A stretch of DNA of 64,000 bases, from contig CAVVFX010000003.1 of NCBI GenBank assembly GCA_963747535.1, positions 434,001 to 498,000 of the forward strand, in the 5' to 3' direction. The translations under genes and the position numbers were made by a program. The stretch comes from CAVVFX01 sp963747535. GTDB lineage: Bacteria; Acidobacteriota; Terriglobia; Bryobacterales; Bryobacteraceae. Every line of letters begins with the position of its first letter. The stretch's first letter is position 1. Below the pieces are notes generated by a model. It was given only the letters and a program-made list of their open reading frames with translations, searched no databases and was not told the origin of the DNA. Shown here piece by piece: positions 27,769-37,919 of the stretch.

Positions 27769-29429
27769 TGAAAAACGCCGCCGCAGTCCTACTTCTCATG
27801 ACTCTTACCGAAACCGCTTACTCTGCTGCCGATCTCGCGGAATTGCATCGCATGTCGTCGCGCTTTGCCCCGACGGAAATCCGGGTAGACACGTCGCATC
27901 TCACGCCGGGAGATCGGAACGCGTTGCAGGAACTGATCCGTGCCGCGCGGATTCTGGATGACATTTTCATGGACCAGCTCTGGAGCGGCGATCGTGCGCT
28001 GCTGGAGAAATTGAAACAGGACCACACCGAACTGGGCCGCGCGCGGTTGCAGTATTTCCGGCTCAACTTAGGTCCGTGGTCCGATCTGGACGGCCATCTC
28101 GCATTTCTTCCGGGAGTGCCGCCGCGAAAGCCGTTGGGCGCCAACTTCTATCCGGAGGATATGTCGAAGGAGCAGTTCGAATCCTGGGTGAAAACTTTGC
28201 CGGCAGACCGGCAGAAGGAGGCTGAGGGCTTCTTCACGGTGATCCGCCGCCAGCAGGGCAAATTGACCATGGTGCCCTACAGCCAGGAGTATGGAAAGCC
28301 CCTCGATGCCAGCGCCGCGCTCCTTCGCCACGCCGCAGGCCATACCACCAACGCCACGCTGAAACACTTTCTGGCGTCCCGCGCCGACGCGTTCCACAGC
28401 AACGATTACTATGCGAGCGACGTCGCCTGGATGGACCTCGACTCGCCGCTCGACGTCACGATCGGTCCCTATGAGACTTACAACGACGAGCTATTTGGTT
28501 ATAAAGCGGGCTTTGAAGCCTATGTGAACCTGCGAGACGAAACCGAATCGGCCAAAGTCAAATTCTTCGCCAATCACCTCCAGGAAATGGAGAACAACTT
28601 GCCGATGGATGCCAAGTATCGCAATCCCAGGATTGGCGCACTGGCGCCGATCGTGGTGGTGAATGAAGTCTATTGCTCCGGGGATGCCGCGCATGGAGTT
28701 CAAACGGCTGCGTACAATCTGCCCAACGACGAGCGGGTAGTGCGCGAGAAGGGCGCGAAACGGGTCATGCTGCGCAATGTCCAGGAAGCCAAGTTCAAGA
28801 CCATTCTGGCGCCGATTGCGGGTCACGTTCTGCCTGGGGCGGCCCGCGATGCGCTGGATTTCGATTCGTTTTTCACTCACATCCTGGCGCACGAACTGAG
28901 TCACGGGATCGGACCGCAGCAGATCACGCTGAACGGCCGCCAGACCTCACCGCGCAAGGAACTCAAGGAACTCTACGCCACCATCGAAGAAGCCAAAGCC
29001 GATGCTGCCGGCCTCTACATGTTGCAGTACCTGAACGATCACGGCTATTTAAAGATCGACGAGCGCCGCCTCTACACCACCTATCTCGCGTCGTCGTTCC
29101 GTACCTTGCGTTTTGGCTTGAAGGAAGCGCATGGGAAGGGTATGGCGATTCAGTTCAACTATCTGATGGGCAAAGGCGCGTTTCTGCACCGCGACGGCCG
29201 CTACGAGGTCGACTTCGCCAAAATCAAAGCCGCGCTGCGCGAACTGGTTCACGATCTCCTGACGATCGAGGCCACGGGCGATTATGCCGGCGCGAAACAC
29301 ATGATGGATACCTTGGGTGTCATCCGCCCCGAAGAGCAGAAAACCATCGATAGCCTGACTGACGTTCCCGTCGATATCGCTCCGGTGTTTATCACGGCGA
29401 CGCAATTGGTGGGAGCTTTGGAGCCGTGA
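27768..29429 (+). CDS. M49-like (dipeptidyl-peptidase III family) zinc peptidase
   Basis: A 553-residue exported metallopeptidase. The zinc site is HELSH (375-379) with a downstream EEAKAD motif (E407-D412), matching the dipeptidyl-peptidase III family in spacing and in the second motif. The classical family has the longer HELLGH; here it is a plain HExxH. The region LDVTIGPYETYNDELFGYKA is also typical of the group. A signal peptide is present (AAAVLLLMTLTETAYSA). It probably trims dipeptides from peptides outside the cytoplasm. Overlaps both neighbours (TAATG and GTGA). Confidence 0.8.
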   Translation: MKNAAAVLLLMTLTETAYSAADLAELHRMSSRFAPTEIRVDTSHLTPGDRNALQELIRAARILDDIFMDQLWSGDRALLEKLKQDHTELGRARLQYFRLNLGPWSDLDGHLAFLPGVPPRKPLGANFYPEDMSKEQFESWVKTLPADRQKEAEGFFTVIRRQQGKLTMVPYSQEYGKPLDASAALLRHAAGHTTNATLKHFLASRADAFHSNDYYASDVAWMDLDSPLDVTIGPYETYNDELFGYKAGFEAYVNLRDETESAKVKFFANHLQEMENNLPMDAKYRNPRIGALAPIVVVNEVYCSGDAAHGVQTAAYNLPNDERVVREKGAKRVMLRNVQEAKFKTILAPIAGHVLPGAARDALDFDSFFTHILAHELSHGIGPQQITLNGRQTSPRKELKELYATIEEAKADAAGLYMLQYLNDHGYLKIDERRLYTTYLASSFRTLRFGLKEAHGKGMAIQFNYLMGKGAFLHRDGRYEVDFAKIKAALRELVHDLLTIEATGDYAGAKHMMDTLGVIRPEEQKTIDSLTDVPVDIAPVFITATQLVGALEP

Positions 29430-30235
29430 GAATCAGCGGGCTGGTGTTCCTGGCGGCGAGTGCGACGCTTTTGGCTCAGGATCCTGCAACGGTTGCGAAT
29501 ATCGATGAAGCCTTTCGCCTGGCCGGCGTGCACGCGCTACTCCAATCGCTTCCCTCGCATGTGAACGAGATGACCGCCGCGGCCATGGCTCAGCTCCCGG
29601 CAGACCAGCGGCAGCAATTCGAACCCCTGGTCAAGGACGTGAGCCTCAAGTTTCTCGATCCCGATGCGTTCTCCCGGCAACTACGAACTTACTTCGTGAA
29701 ACATTATGATCCTTCCAAAATGGCGACCTTCCTCGCCTTGGAGCGGACCCCGGCCTATCGCCCCATGCACCGGCTGGAAGCGGCCGCGGAGTCATCTACG
29801 CCGGCTAGCCGCCGCAGCTTTGAGGCGAGCCTGAAGTCGGATCCACCGAAGGCCACGCGTGTGGACATTCTGCGGCGACTGGATGATGCCATGAACATGA
29901 CCGGTCTGCAGGTGCGTATTGTTGCCGGAATCCTCAACGCCATGTCTGCCGGCATGGGAGCTCAGATGCCGGCCAACCTGGATGCGCAGACGGCAGCCTT
30001 CACGGCCAGGATCCGGCCTGTCCTGGCTAACAATGTCCTGGTCCACAACCTCTATGTTTATCGGGACGCCGACGATGCCGATCTGGAGGACTACGTCGCC
30101 GCGGCGCAGCAGCCGGCGGTCGCATGGTTTAATCGCGTCCTGCAGGATGCGATTGTCGTAGTGGCCGCCGATCGCGCCGCGCGCGCCGGCGAATACCTTA
30201 AGACAAAAACCAAAGGATCGCAACCGTATATTTAA
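29426..30235 (+). CDS. Secreted helical protein of unknown function
   Basis: A 269-residue protein starting with GTG at 29426, overlapping the peptidase stop. A signal peptide (RISGLVFLAASATLLAQ) is followed by an all-helical region with similarity in style to DUF2059 proteins (VHALLQSLPSHVNEMTAAAM ... QLRTYFVKHYDPSKMATFL). No catalytic motif is apparent. Its tight coupling to the M49-like peptidase suggests a shared envelope process. Confidence 0.7.
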   Translation: MRISGLVFLAASATLLAQDPATVANIDEAFRLAGVHALLQSLPSHVNEMTAAAMAQLPADQRQQFEPLVKDVSLKFLDPDAFSRQLRTYFVKHYDPSKMATFLALERTPAYRPMHRLEAAAESSTPASRRSFEASLKSDPPKATRVDILRRLDDAMNMTGLQVRIVAGILNAMSAGMGAQMPANLDAQTAAFTARIRPVLANNVLVHNLYVYRDADDADLEDYVAAAQQPAVAWFNRVLQDAIVVVAADRAARAGEYLKTKTKGSQPYI

Positions 30236-30286
30236 CACCGGGTAGTATGGTGAGTTATAAGTTCGTTGAATAAGTCGTCAACCGCG

Positions 30287-30338
30287 CCGTGGAGCAGACC
30301 ATCGTCTTTTGTGGTCTGCCCGGCTGCGCAGCAGCCGC
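30287..30338. repeat. Two-hairpin REP-like repeat copy
   Basis: CCGTGGAGCAGACCATCG pairs with TGGTCTGCC, followed by GGCTGCGCAGCAGCC. It lies in the gap between the secreted protein gene and the IS66 element. Confidence 0.85.
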
Positions 30339-30466
30339 CAGGCTTACATCACGAACTTCTAACTCACGACACTAACGTGTCTCAAGAGCAAGATCTTAAC
30401 AAACGTGACAGGTTTCAAAAAGGTCATTACTTCCACGCGCGCGCGACATACTGTCACGCCGGTGCG

Positions 30467-30474
30467 CTATGACC
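30467..30474. repeat. Left target-site duplication of the IS66 element
   Basis: CTATGACC at 30467-30474 is repeated exactly at 32804-32811, directly outside the two inverted ends. Confidence 0.93.
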
Positions 30475-30490
30475 GTAACAGTTCACGTGG

Positions 30491-32062
30491 TTAGGGCCGG
30501 CATGGGAGCAGGGAAGCTACAGCAGTCTGACGACGATGGCAGCGTACGGCCTCAGTGAGGTAGCCCAATACGTGACGACGCTGCCTCTTGCAAGTCTGCA
30601 CGACGGTGAGTAAACGGGCAGTGGCGATTTCCCCGTTGCGGCTGCGGTTGCCGAAACTGATCTTGCGCCACTGCACAGCCGTACGCAGGACCTGTTCCGC
30701 TGCATTGTTGGTCGGCTCCACGCCCTCCTCTTCCAGAAATGTGAACAGCCGTTCGAAGTGAAGCAACAGCGCGATTGCCATGTTGCGAACCTCGCGGTCG
30801 GTGTCCTCAAGATGTGCCACCGCCAAGGCGAGCAGCTTTTTCTGCAGGGGGATCGACTTTAAATAGAGTTGTTGTCGGTCAAGAGGCTGCGGGTTTCCGC
30901 GCCGGTCCCGCAAGTCGCCGCGAAACCGATACCAAAGACGGAACACGCGGGCCACGATGGCCAGCGTGTCCCGGCAAAACTGCCGCGACGAGGGACTGCG
31001 GGCATAATCGGCGATCCCCAGAAGATTTCTTTTCAGATGGGCCCAGCATAACTGCATGCGGCCGGAATGGTACGTCAGATACACCACCCACCGGTCATTG
31101 CAGAGAATTCCGTGGAAGACCGACCCCAGCAGGGAAACCAACACTTCAGCGCTACGCGTGGAGGCCACCACGTAGAACACGAACTGGTGGGCCACCAGCG
31201 CCCAGATCCAGCGCTTATCGCCATTGGTCCGCCAACCCGTCTCATCCACATTCAGGACCGCTTCGCGCGGCAACTGCTCCTGCAATTGCCCCACGGGCTG
31301 TTCCACCGCCTGGCTGACTTCTTCCCAGGCTTTCTGAGTACTCCCCAAACTGATCTCGATACCTAACACATCGATCAGCATCGCTTCCACCAGCCGCCGC
31401 GGCAAGCGGCAGACTACCGTCCAATAGGCGACCAGCGCCGTCAGTTGCGGTCCAAATTGTCCCGCGATCTCCTCTGGCACCGGCGCATGCGTCGTCTTTC
31501 CGCACTGTCCACAAACCACGTTCGGAAACTGATACTCGGTGATGTGCGCTTTCACTGGCGGCACTTCGGTCACCTGATGCCGCCGCGGTTCTCCTTCCGT
31601 AGTCGCCCTACCGGGCTTTTGCGGGAGGCTTCCACCGCAGTGTCCGCATTGCTTCGGCAGCAGTACCTCAACGGCGCTCACCTCCGAGGTGGGAACCGGT
31701 CGTCGATGATGGCCCGGGTGTCCGGGCTGTGCACCCGGTTTCCGTTTGCTCTTGTGCTTTCGGCCGCGCGGGCGCTGCTCACCGGCCAATCCGTCTGAAG
31801 ATGGTGGCTTGGAGGAGTTGGTCGAGTTCTTCTTTCGCCCAGCCAGTTGCCGCTCCAGATCTGCGATCTGCTTTTCTGCGTCCGCGACCTGCTTGTCGCG
31901 TTCGGCTAGTTTTTCGCGGAGATTCTCTATTTCCCGCTGCTGCCGCTCGACTTGCTGCTGCAGTTGTTCGCGGCTGGGCTGGTGGGAGTGCCGGGCCCTG
32001 GGGGCACCCCGATTCGCCGCTGCCTCTTCCTCGCTGCGGCGGCGAGCCGCGGTCGCACTCAT
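30491..32062 (-). CDS. IS66-family transposase
   Basis: A 523-residue TnpC-type transposase. Order of features: an N-terminal Gln/Glu-rich coiled coil (about 31-78), the KKNSTNSSKPPSSDG segment, a zinc-binding domain with C139-xx-C142 and C184-xx-C187, and the DDE catalytic core with D273 (LNVDETGW), D323 (CNDRWVVY) and E456 (NNAAEQVLR). The stop codon abuts the left inverted repeat. Length and motifs are complete, so it is probably active. It acts on the flanking 16-bp ends. Confidence 0.96.
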   Translation of the reverse strand: MSATAARRRSEEEAAANRGAPRARHSHQPSREQLQQQVERQQREIENLREKLAERDKQVADAEKQIADLERQLAGRKKNSTNSSKPPSSDGLAGEQRPRGRKHKSKRKPGAQPGHPGHHRRPVPTSEVSAVEVLLPKQCGHCGGSLPQKPGRATTEGEPRRHQVTEVPPVKAHITEYQFPNVVCGQCGKTTHAPVPEEIAGQFGPQLTALVAYWTVVCRLPRRLVEAMLIDVLGIEISLGSTQKAWEEVSQAVEQPVGQLQEQLPREAVLNVDETGWRTNGDKRWIWALVAHQFVFYVVASTRSAEVLVSLLGSVFHGILCNDRWVVYLTYHSGRMQLCWAHLKRNLLGIADYARSPSSRQFCRDTLAIVARVFRLWYRFRGDLRDRRGNPQPLDRQQLYLKSIPLQKKLLALAVAHLEDTDREVRNMAIALLLHFERLFTFLEEEGVEPTNNAAEQVLRTAVQWRKISFGNRSRNGEIATARLLTVVQTCKRQRRHVLGYLTEAVRCHRRQTAVASLLPCRP

Positions 32063-32224
32063 CCACCATACGTTAAACCATTCTGCGCGATTTGTCCAGC
32101 AAAATCGACGGGGGTATCGGATGAGTCAGCCGGGAAGTCCGCTACGATCACATTCACACCCAGTTGCGGCAGCCAGCAGTCTCCCTGCCCTTGGTATGAT
32201 TGTTTTTCCGTACGGGGTGGATCG

Positions 32225-32740
32225 ATGCCGATGACTCCATTTATGGAACGATTCCCTGAAGTAGGAGCGCGAGAAACCAGGTCCGTAACCGTCACAAACC
32301 GCCAGGATCTTCCAGATGGGGAATACGGCTTCCTGGAGTTTTATTGTAACGAGCCCGGCTGTGACTGCCGACGAGTCATGATCGACGTGTTGCGGCCGGA
32401 GACGGGGTGGAGCAAGGTCTGGGCCACCATCAGCTACGGATGGGAGAGTCTGGATTTCTACAGAAAATGGGGCGGGACCGCCAGCGATCCCATTGAAATG
32501 AAGGGGCCATACCTGGACCCCCTCAACCCACAAACCAAGTACTCACCCGCACTTCTAAATCTGTTTCGATTCCTTCTTCAGTCGCCCGATTATGTGGAGC
32601 GTCTCAAAGGACATTACCAAATGTTCCGAGACTCTCTAGAGCCAGAACATGGCCGGCAGGACGGTCCGGAAACCAATCGCATCGAAAACAAGCGGAAACG
32701 TCTACACGATCCTAAGCATCGTCGTCGGCATCCTTACTGA
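32225..32740 (+). CDS. Passenger gene of the IS66 element, unknown function
   Basis: A 171-residue protein that I do not recognise. It has a compact beta-rich N-terminal half containing LEFYCNEPGCDCRRV, where C41, C46 and C48 could bind a metal, and a helical, basic C terminus (NRIENKRKRLHDPKHRRRH). GGGGTGG at 32213-32219 precedes the ATG. It lies wholly within the inverted repeats and target duplication, oriented away from the transposase, so it moves with the element. A role in regulation of transposition, in nucleic-acid binding or as unrelated cargo is possible. Confidence 0.8.
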   Translation: MPMTPFMERFPEVGARETRSVTVTNRQDLPDGEYGFLEFYCNEPGCDCRRVMIDVLRPETGWSKVWATISYGWESLDFYRKWGGTASDPIEMKGPYLDPLNPQTKYSPALLNLFRFLLQSPDYVERLKGHYQMFRDSLEPEHGRQDGPETNRIENKRKRLHDPKHRRRHPY

Positions 32741-32803
32741 GCTACGCCACGCCTCAGCACTACACCGACACCACCGCCGCGATAGATCCACCTGAACTGT
32801 TAC

Positions 32804-32811
32804 CTATGACC
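32804..32811. repeat. Right target-site duplication of the IS66 element
   Basis: Second copy of CTATGACC, adjoining the right inverted end. Confidence 0.93.
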
Positions 32812-33037
32812 GCGGATCGAGTCCATCAACTGCCCGCACAAAGATCACAAAGGGATGCTCTCGACCATTAGACCTGCCGTGCGGATCTCCGCGTTATGAG
32901 GCTCACTCGCTACTAATAGCCAAGGACTGCGCCCTTGAAATCCCAGGGAGAAGGATGATCGGTGTCCTTATGTGTCTTGGCGGCTTTGCGTGAGAATCTT
33001 CTTCCAGCCCACTGACGATACGCGTGATTCCGTTCTG

Positions 33038-34738
33038 TTACCCGGCCACTTCCAGTTCGATCTTTTTGTTCTGCGCGTCCAGTCGCTTAATTCTGAAGGA
33101 TCGAATCTCGCCTGCCCGCGCCATGCCTTTTTGCGGACCTGCCGCGCCGCCTTGTCCCGACTTCCAGCGAGACGCGAGCATCGACGACAGCGCCCCAATA
33201 TCGGCACCCTTCGACTCCGTTTGCTTCTCTTCCGCCGACTCCTGCCCGCCCATCGACACCGACGCCCTCACGCCCTCGCCCAACTCCACCACGGCCCGGC
33301 CCTTGGAGACCTCGGACACGCGACCTGTCACGACGTCCCCTTCCTTGTGCTCCGCGATGTATTCATCGAGGGAGGTCGGGACCAGTTGCTTCATGCCTAA
33401 ACGCAGCCGCCGCTTCTCGCGGTCGCACTCCAGCACCACGGCCTTGACCTTTTCGCCGACTTTCAGCACGTCCTGCGGATGATTGATGCGCTTCTCGGCC
33501 GTAATGTCGCCGACGTGGATCATTCCCTCTACGTTCTCGTCCACCTGCACAAACGCGCCGAACTTGGTCAGGCTCACGACCGGCGCTTCCACCACCGTGC
33601 CCGGCTGGAATTTCTTCTCGGCCTCCACCCAGGGATCGCCCAGCGCCTGCTTCAGCCCGAGAGAAATCCTCTTCTCTCCGGGATTGACGCCCAGTATCAC
33701 CACTTCAACCGTCTCACCGGCCTTCAGCACATCGGACGGTTTGCGGACCTTCTTGGACCACGACATCTCCGATAGGTGGATCAAGCCGTCCAACCCCGGC
33801 TCCAGTTCTATGAACGCGCCGAAATCGGTGAGCCGCGAAACCGTGCCTTTCACGCGCTCGGCTACATGATACTTTTCACCCGCAGTCGACCAGGGATCAG
33901 CCTGCAGTTGCTTCATCCCCAGCGAGATCCTCTTCTTTGCCAGGTCCACCTTCAGGATCTTTACCTGGATCTGCTGGCCTACCGTTAAAACGTCTGACGG
34001 CTTATTGATGCGCCCGCGCGAAATGTCGGCCACGTGCATCATGCCATCCACGCCGCCAATGTCTACGAACGCGCCGTAATCCATCAGGGTGCGAACCGTG
34101 CCCGTGACCACCGCGCCTTCCTGCAGATCCGAATACACTCGCTCACGAGCTTTGGCGGCCTCTTCTTCGAGCACCGAGCGGCGATCCACCACCGCGTCTT
34201 CCTCCGCCACATCCAGCTTGATGATGCGGCAGCTGATTTCCTGTCCCACCAGCTTCTCCATCTCGGGCACATCGCGCGCGCCGCTGCGGGAAGCCGGCAT
34301 GAAAGCGCGGAGCCCGATATCGACCGAAAGACCGCCCTTCACCACCGCCGTGACTTTGCCCGCAATCGTCCGCTTTTCCTCGAACGCCTTCTCGAGCGCC
34401 GACCAGTCCTTCGGCCGTTCAACCTTGATCAGAGAGAGCTGGTAATAGCCTTCCGAATCGCGGCCGGTTATGGTGACCTGCATCTTATCGCCGGCCTTTA
34501 CCGGGATCGCACCCGCCTCGTCCTTCAGAGAGGCGACGGGCAAGATGCCGTCGGTTTTCATACCGATATCGAGAAAGACGTTCTCTGCGTTGACGGCGAC
34601 AACAGTGCCTTCGCGGGCCGATTCGCCTTTTTGGGGAGCATGGTGTTGCTGCTCGAACTGGTTGAGGATGTCGCCGAAGGACGGCCCAGACGCGCCGTTG
34701 GCGTCGTCCTCACGGTCCACGGCTGTTGGATTTTGCAT
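33038..34738 (-). CDS. rpsA: Ribosomal protein S1 (six S1 domains)
   Basis: A 566-residue protein made of six S1 RNA-binding OB folds; clear units include VRTLMDYGAFVDIGGVDGMM, VSRLTDFGAFIELEPGLDGL and VSLTKFGAFVQVDENVEGMI, each closed by KRISLG-type strands, with two weaker N-terminal ones. This is the RpsA architecture: it binds mRNA and helps the 30S subunit initiate. An acidic/Gln N-terminal extension (about 40 residues) and a C-terminal tail (KSGQGGAAGPQKGMARAGEI) flank the domains. The ATG at 34738 begins just before the recognisable sequence; a divergent histidine kinase gene starts 49 bases away. Confidence 0.95.
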   Translation of the reverse strand: MQNPTAVDREDDANGASGPSFGDILNQFEQQHHAPQKGESAREGTVVAVNAENVFLDIGMKTDGILPVASLKDEAGAIPVKAGDKMQVTITGRDSEGYYQLSLIKVERPKDWSALEKAFEEKRTIAGKVTAVVKGGLSVDIGLRAFMPASRSGARDVPEMEKLVGQEISCRIIKLDVAEEDAVVDRRSVLEEEAAKARERVYSDLQEGAVVTGTVRTLMDYGAFVDIGGVDGMMHVADISRGRINKPSDVLTVGQQIQVKILKVDLAKKRISLGMKQLQADPWSTAGEKYHVAERVKGTVSRLTDFGAFIELEPGLDGLIHLSEMSWSKKVRKPSDVLKAGETVEVVILGVNPGEKRISLGLKQALGDPWVEAEKKFQPGTVVEAPVVSLTKFGAFVQVDENVEGMIHVGDITAEKRINHPQDVLKVGEKVKAVVLECDREKRRLRLGMKQLVPTSLDEYIAEHKEGDVVTGRVSEVSKGRAVVELGEGVRASVSMGGQESAEEKQTESKGADIGALSSMLASRWKSGQGGAAGPQKGMARAGEIRSFRIKRLDAQNKKIELEVAG

Positions 34739-34786
34739 GGGGATTTCAATTTCATTTTGCCATAACCGGGATAAGATAGCAGCGAG

Positions 34787-36037
34787 ATGCCTGCTCGCAC
34801 GAGCCCGCCGCGGGTTCACGAAATCCTGATTGCCCTGGTATTCATTGCCATGGCGGTCCTGGATCCGGACCAAAATCCTCTTGAGATGGTCCTGGTTCTC
34901 CTGCTGGGAGCGCTGCAACTGGCGGAGGTGCGGCTCCCGGTCCTCGAGACCAAAAGACGCGCGGTGATCTGGATCCTGCTCAAGCTGGCGTTGTGCGTCT
35001 GGCTGGTAGGTATCTCCGGACGGGTCAACAGTCACTACTACCTGATCACCCTGTTACCCGTAATTTCGGCAGCCACCTATCTGGGCGCGCTGGGGACTTT
35101 GGCCTTCTCTGTCCTCGCAGCGATCTCGGTTCTGGGATACCTGTTGTCGTACGATTGGCGCAAGGTGGAGTTGCCTGACGAGGCCAGAAACGTCCTCGCC
35201 CTGAATCTTCTCTTCATCGTGATCACGGGTCAGCTCGTGAATTTGCTGGCGGAGGCGATCCGTTCCCAATCCGCCAAATACAAGGCTGTCGCCGACCAGC
35301 TCTTCGAAACCAACAAGCAACTCCGCGAAGCCGAAGCGGCCGTGCGGCGAAGCGAGCGCCTCGCCGCACTCGGACAGCTATCTGCGGGGCTCGCGCATGA
35401 GTTGCGCAATCCGCTCGGCACCATCAAAGCGTCTGCCGAGATGCTCTCGCGCAATGTCGCTAAGGAAAACGAAGTGTCTCGCGAAGTTGCCGGTTATATT
35501 TCCACCGAAGTCGATCGCTGCAATTCGCTGGTCACACGCTTCCTCGATTTCGCCCGTCCCCTGGCCGTTCGCCTCACCGCGACCGATCTCACGCAGGTGA
35601 TCGACCGTTCCATCGAAATGGTCAGCCGCGAGGCGCGCGACCGCGAGGTCACTATCTATCGGAACTATGCGCCCGACGTTCCGCTCGTTCCTCTCGATGC
35701 CGAGCTGATGGAGCGAGTCTTCTTCAACGTCTTACAGAACGCCGTTCAAGCGTCCGCACCCGGCAGTTCAGTCACGGTGAAAACTCGCGCGGACGGCGAT
35801 ATGGCGGAGATCTGCGTGATCGACCGCGGATCAGGCATCGATCCCAAGCTGATCGAAACCATCTTCAATCCTTTCGTGACCACCAAGCGGGACGGCGTAG
35901 GACTTGGACTCGCCATCGTTTCCAGAATCGTAGACCGGCACGGCGGTAGAATGACTGTCGAGAGCCAGCCCGGTGAAGGCAGCGTGTTTCATATCTGTCT
36001 GCCGTTACAAGCTGTCGAAGCGGTTCAAACCGATTAA
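34787..36037 (+). CDS. Membrane sensor histidine kinase (NtrB/ZraS-like)
   Basis: A 416-residue kinase. The N-terminal 150 residues hold five to six membrane helices, then a coiled linker (KQLREAEAAVRRSERLAALG) leads to the phosphoacceptor H204 in GLAHELRNPLG and the HATPase domain with N box (NVLQNAVQA), G1 (DRGSGID), F box and G2 (GVGLGLAIV). It is 6 bases ahead of the sigma-54 response regulator gene and surely phosphorylates it. There is no large periplasmic domain, so sensing is probably within the membrane. Confidence 0.95.
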   Translation: MPARTSPPRVHEILIALVFIAMAVLDPDQNPLEMVLVLLLGALQLAEVRLPVLETKRRAVIWILLKLALCVWLVGISGRVNSHYYLITLLPVISAATYLGALGTLAFSVLAAISVLGYLLSYDWRKVELPDEARNVLALNLLFIVITGQLVNLLAEAIRSQSAKYKAVADQLFETNKQLREAEAAVRRSERLAALGQLSAGLAHELRNPLGTIKASAEMLSRNVAKENEVSREVAGYISTEVDRCNSLVTRFLDFARPLAVRLTATDLTQVIDRSIEMVSREARDREVTIYRNYAPDVPLVPLDAELMERVFFNVLQNAVQASAPGSSVTVKTRADGDMAEICVIDRGSGIDPKLIETIFNPFVTTKRDGVGLGLAIVSRIVDRHGGRMTVESQPGEGSVFHICLPLQAVEAVQTD

Positions 36038-36043
36038 TTCAGA

Positions 36044-37393
<1,350 letters not shown>

Positions 37394-37919
37394 TGCGTGC
37401 CCGGGACAACTCTCGCGCTTAATTAATGAGGGATCACGGGAGTGCTCGGCGGGTCGCCGTCACCAACTCTATCTCTCTTTTCGCCCTTTCGCTACAACTA
37501 CCTACGCGACATCCGCCCGGAAGCCCCGCCCCGGCATGTCAACCTGAAGTTAGACGGGCCGATGTGTGCCCGTCCGGCGGTCGCCTCTGTGCGGCTGACC
37601 GTCCAAAAACCAAGGAGCGTTACCTGTTGTCGAAGATGCATGTCTCTACAACCTCACCGGAAGCACGGCAACGGCAAGTCAGAAAGGCCTTGTCTCCTGG
37701 CATCACCAAGAAAACTCAGCCACTTAGCCAAAATTGGGTTCGTTCCGCAAAAATCCCAGCGAATCCGTCGCGTCATCCCGTCCCCCTGGCACGGCCGGGA
37801 GTTCGTTTTTTCAGCCGGCACAGTTGGCATTCGTGGCCCATTCTCTCTTGAGTTGCATCGCCAGCGGTCCCGAGGCTGCTAAAATAGAACTTCAACATCC
37901 TTGCAGGAGCTTCCTTTAA
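37394..37919. other. Intergenic region without recognisable gene
   Basis: Frames of up to about 145 codons are open here on the plus strand, but they have no start signal or recognisable motif, overlap each other and have unstructured, Pro/Arg-rich translations. AGGAG at 37903-37907 is the ribosome binding site of the next gene. I see no tRNA or strong hairpin. Confidence 0.5.

Larger units (their letters stand above)
30475..32803 (-). mobile_element. Complete IS66-family insertion sequence with passenger gene
   Basis: The element is 2,329 bp long. Its ends GTAACAGTTCACGTGG (30475-30490) and CCACCTGAACTGTTAC (32788-32803) are inverted repeats matching at 15 of 16 positions, and 8-bp direct repeats CTATGACC flank them, the target duplication length of IS66. 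It encodes a single TnpC-type transposase and lacks tnpA/tnpB, like the ISBst12 subgroup. Between the transposase start and the right end lies a second, oppositely oriented gene (32225-32740). Intact ends, duplication and ORF suggest recent insertion. Confidence 0.93.

Noticed and set aside
30236..30466. Short plus-strand frame at 30266 beginning MNKSS
   Set aside because: It lies over the REP-like repeat and has no coding features.
37426..37882. Overlapping 141- and 146-codon plus-strand frames
   Set aside because: No start signal, no motif, and both share the same DNA in different frames.
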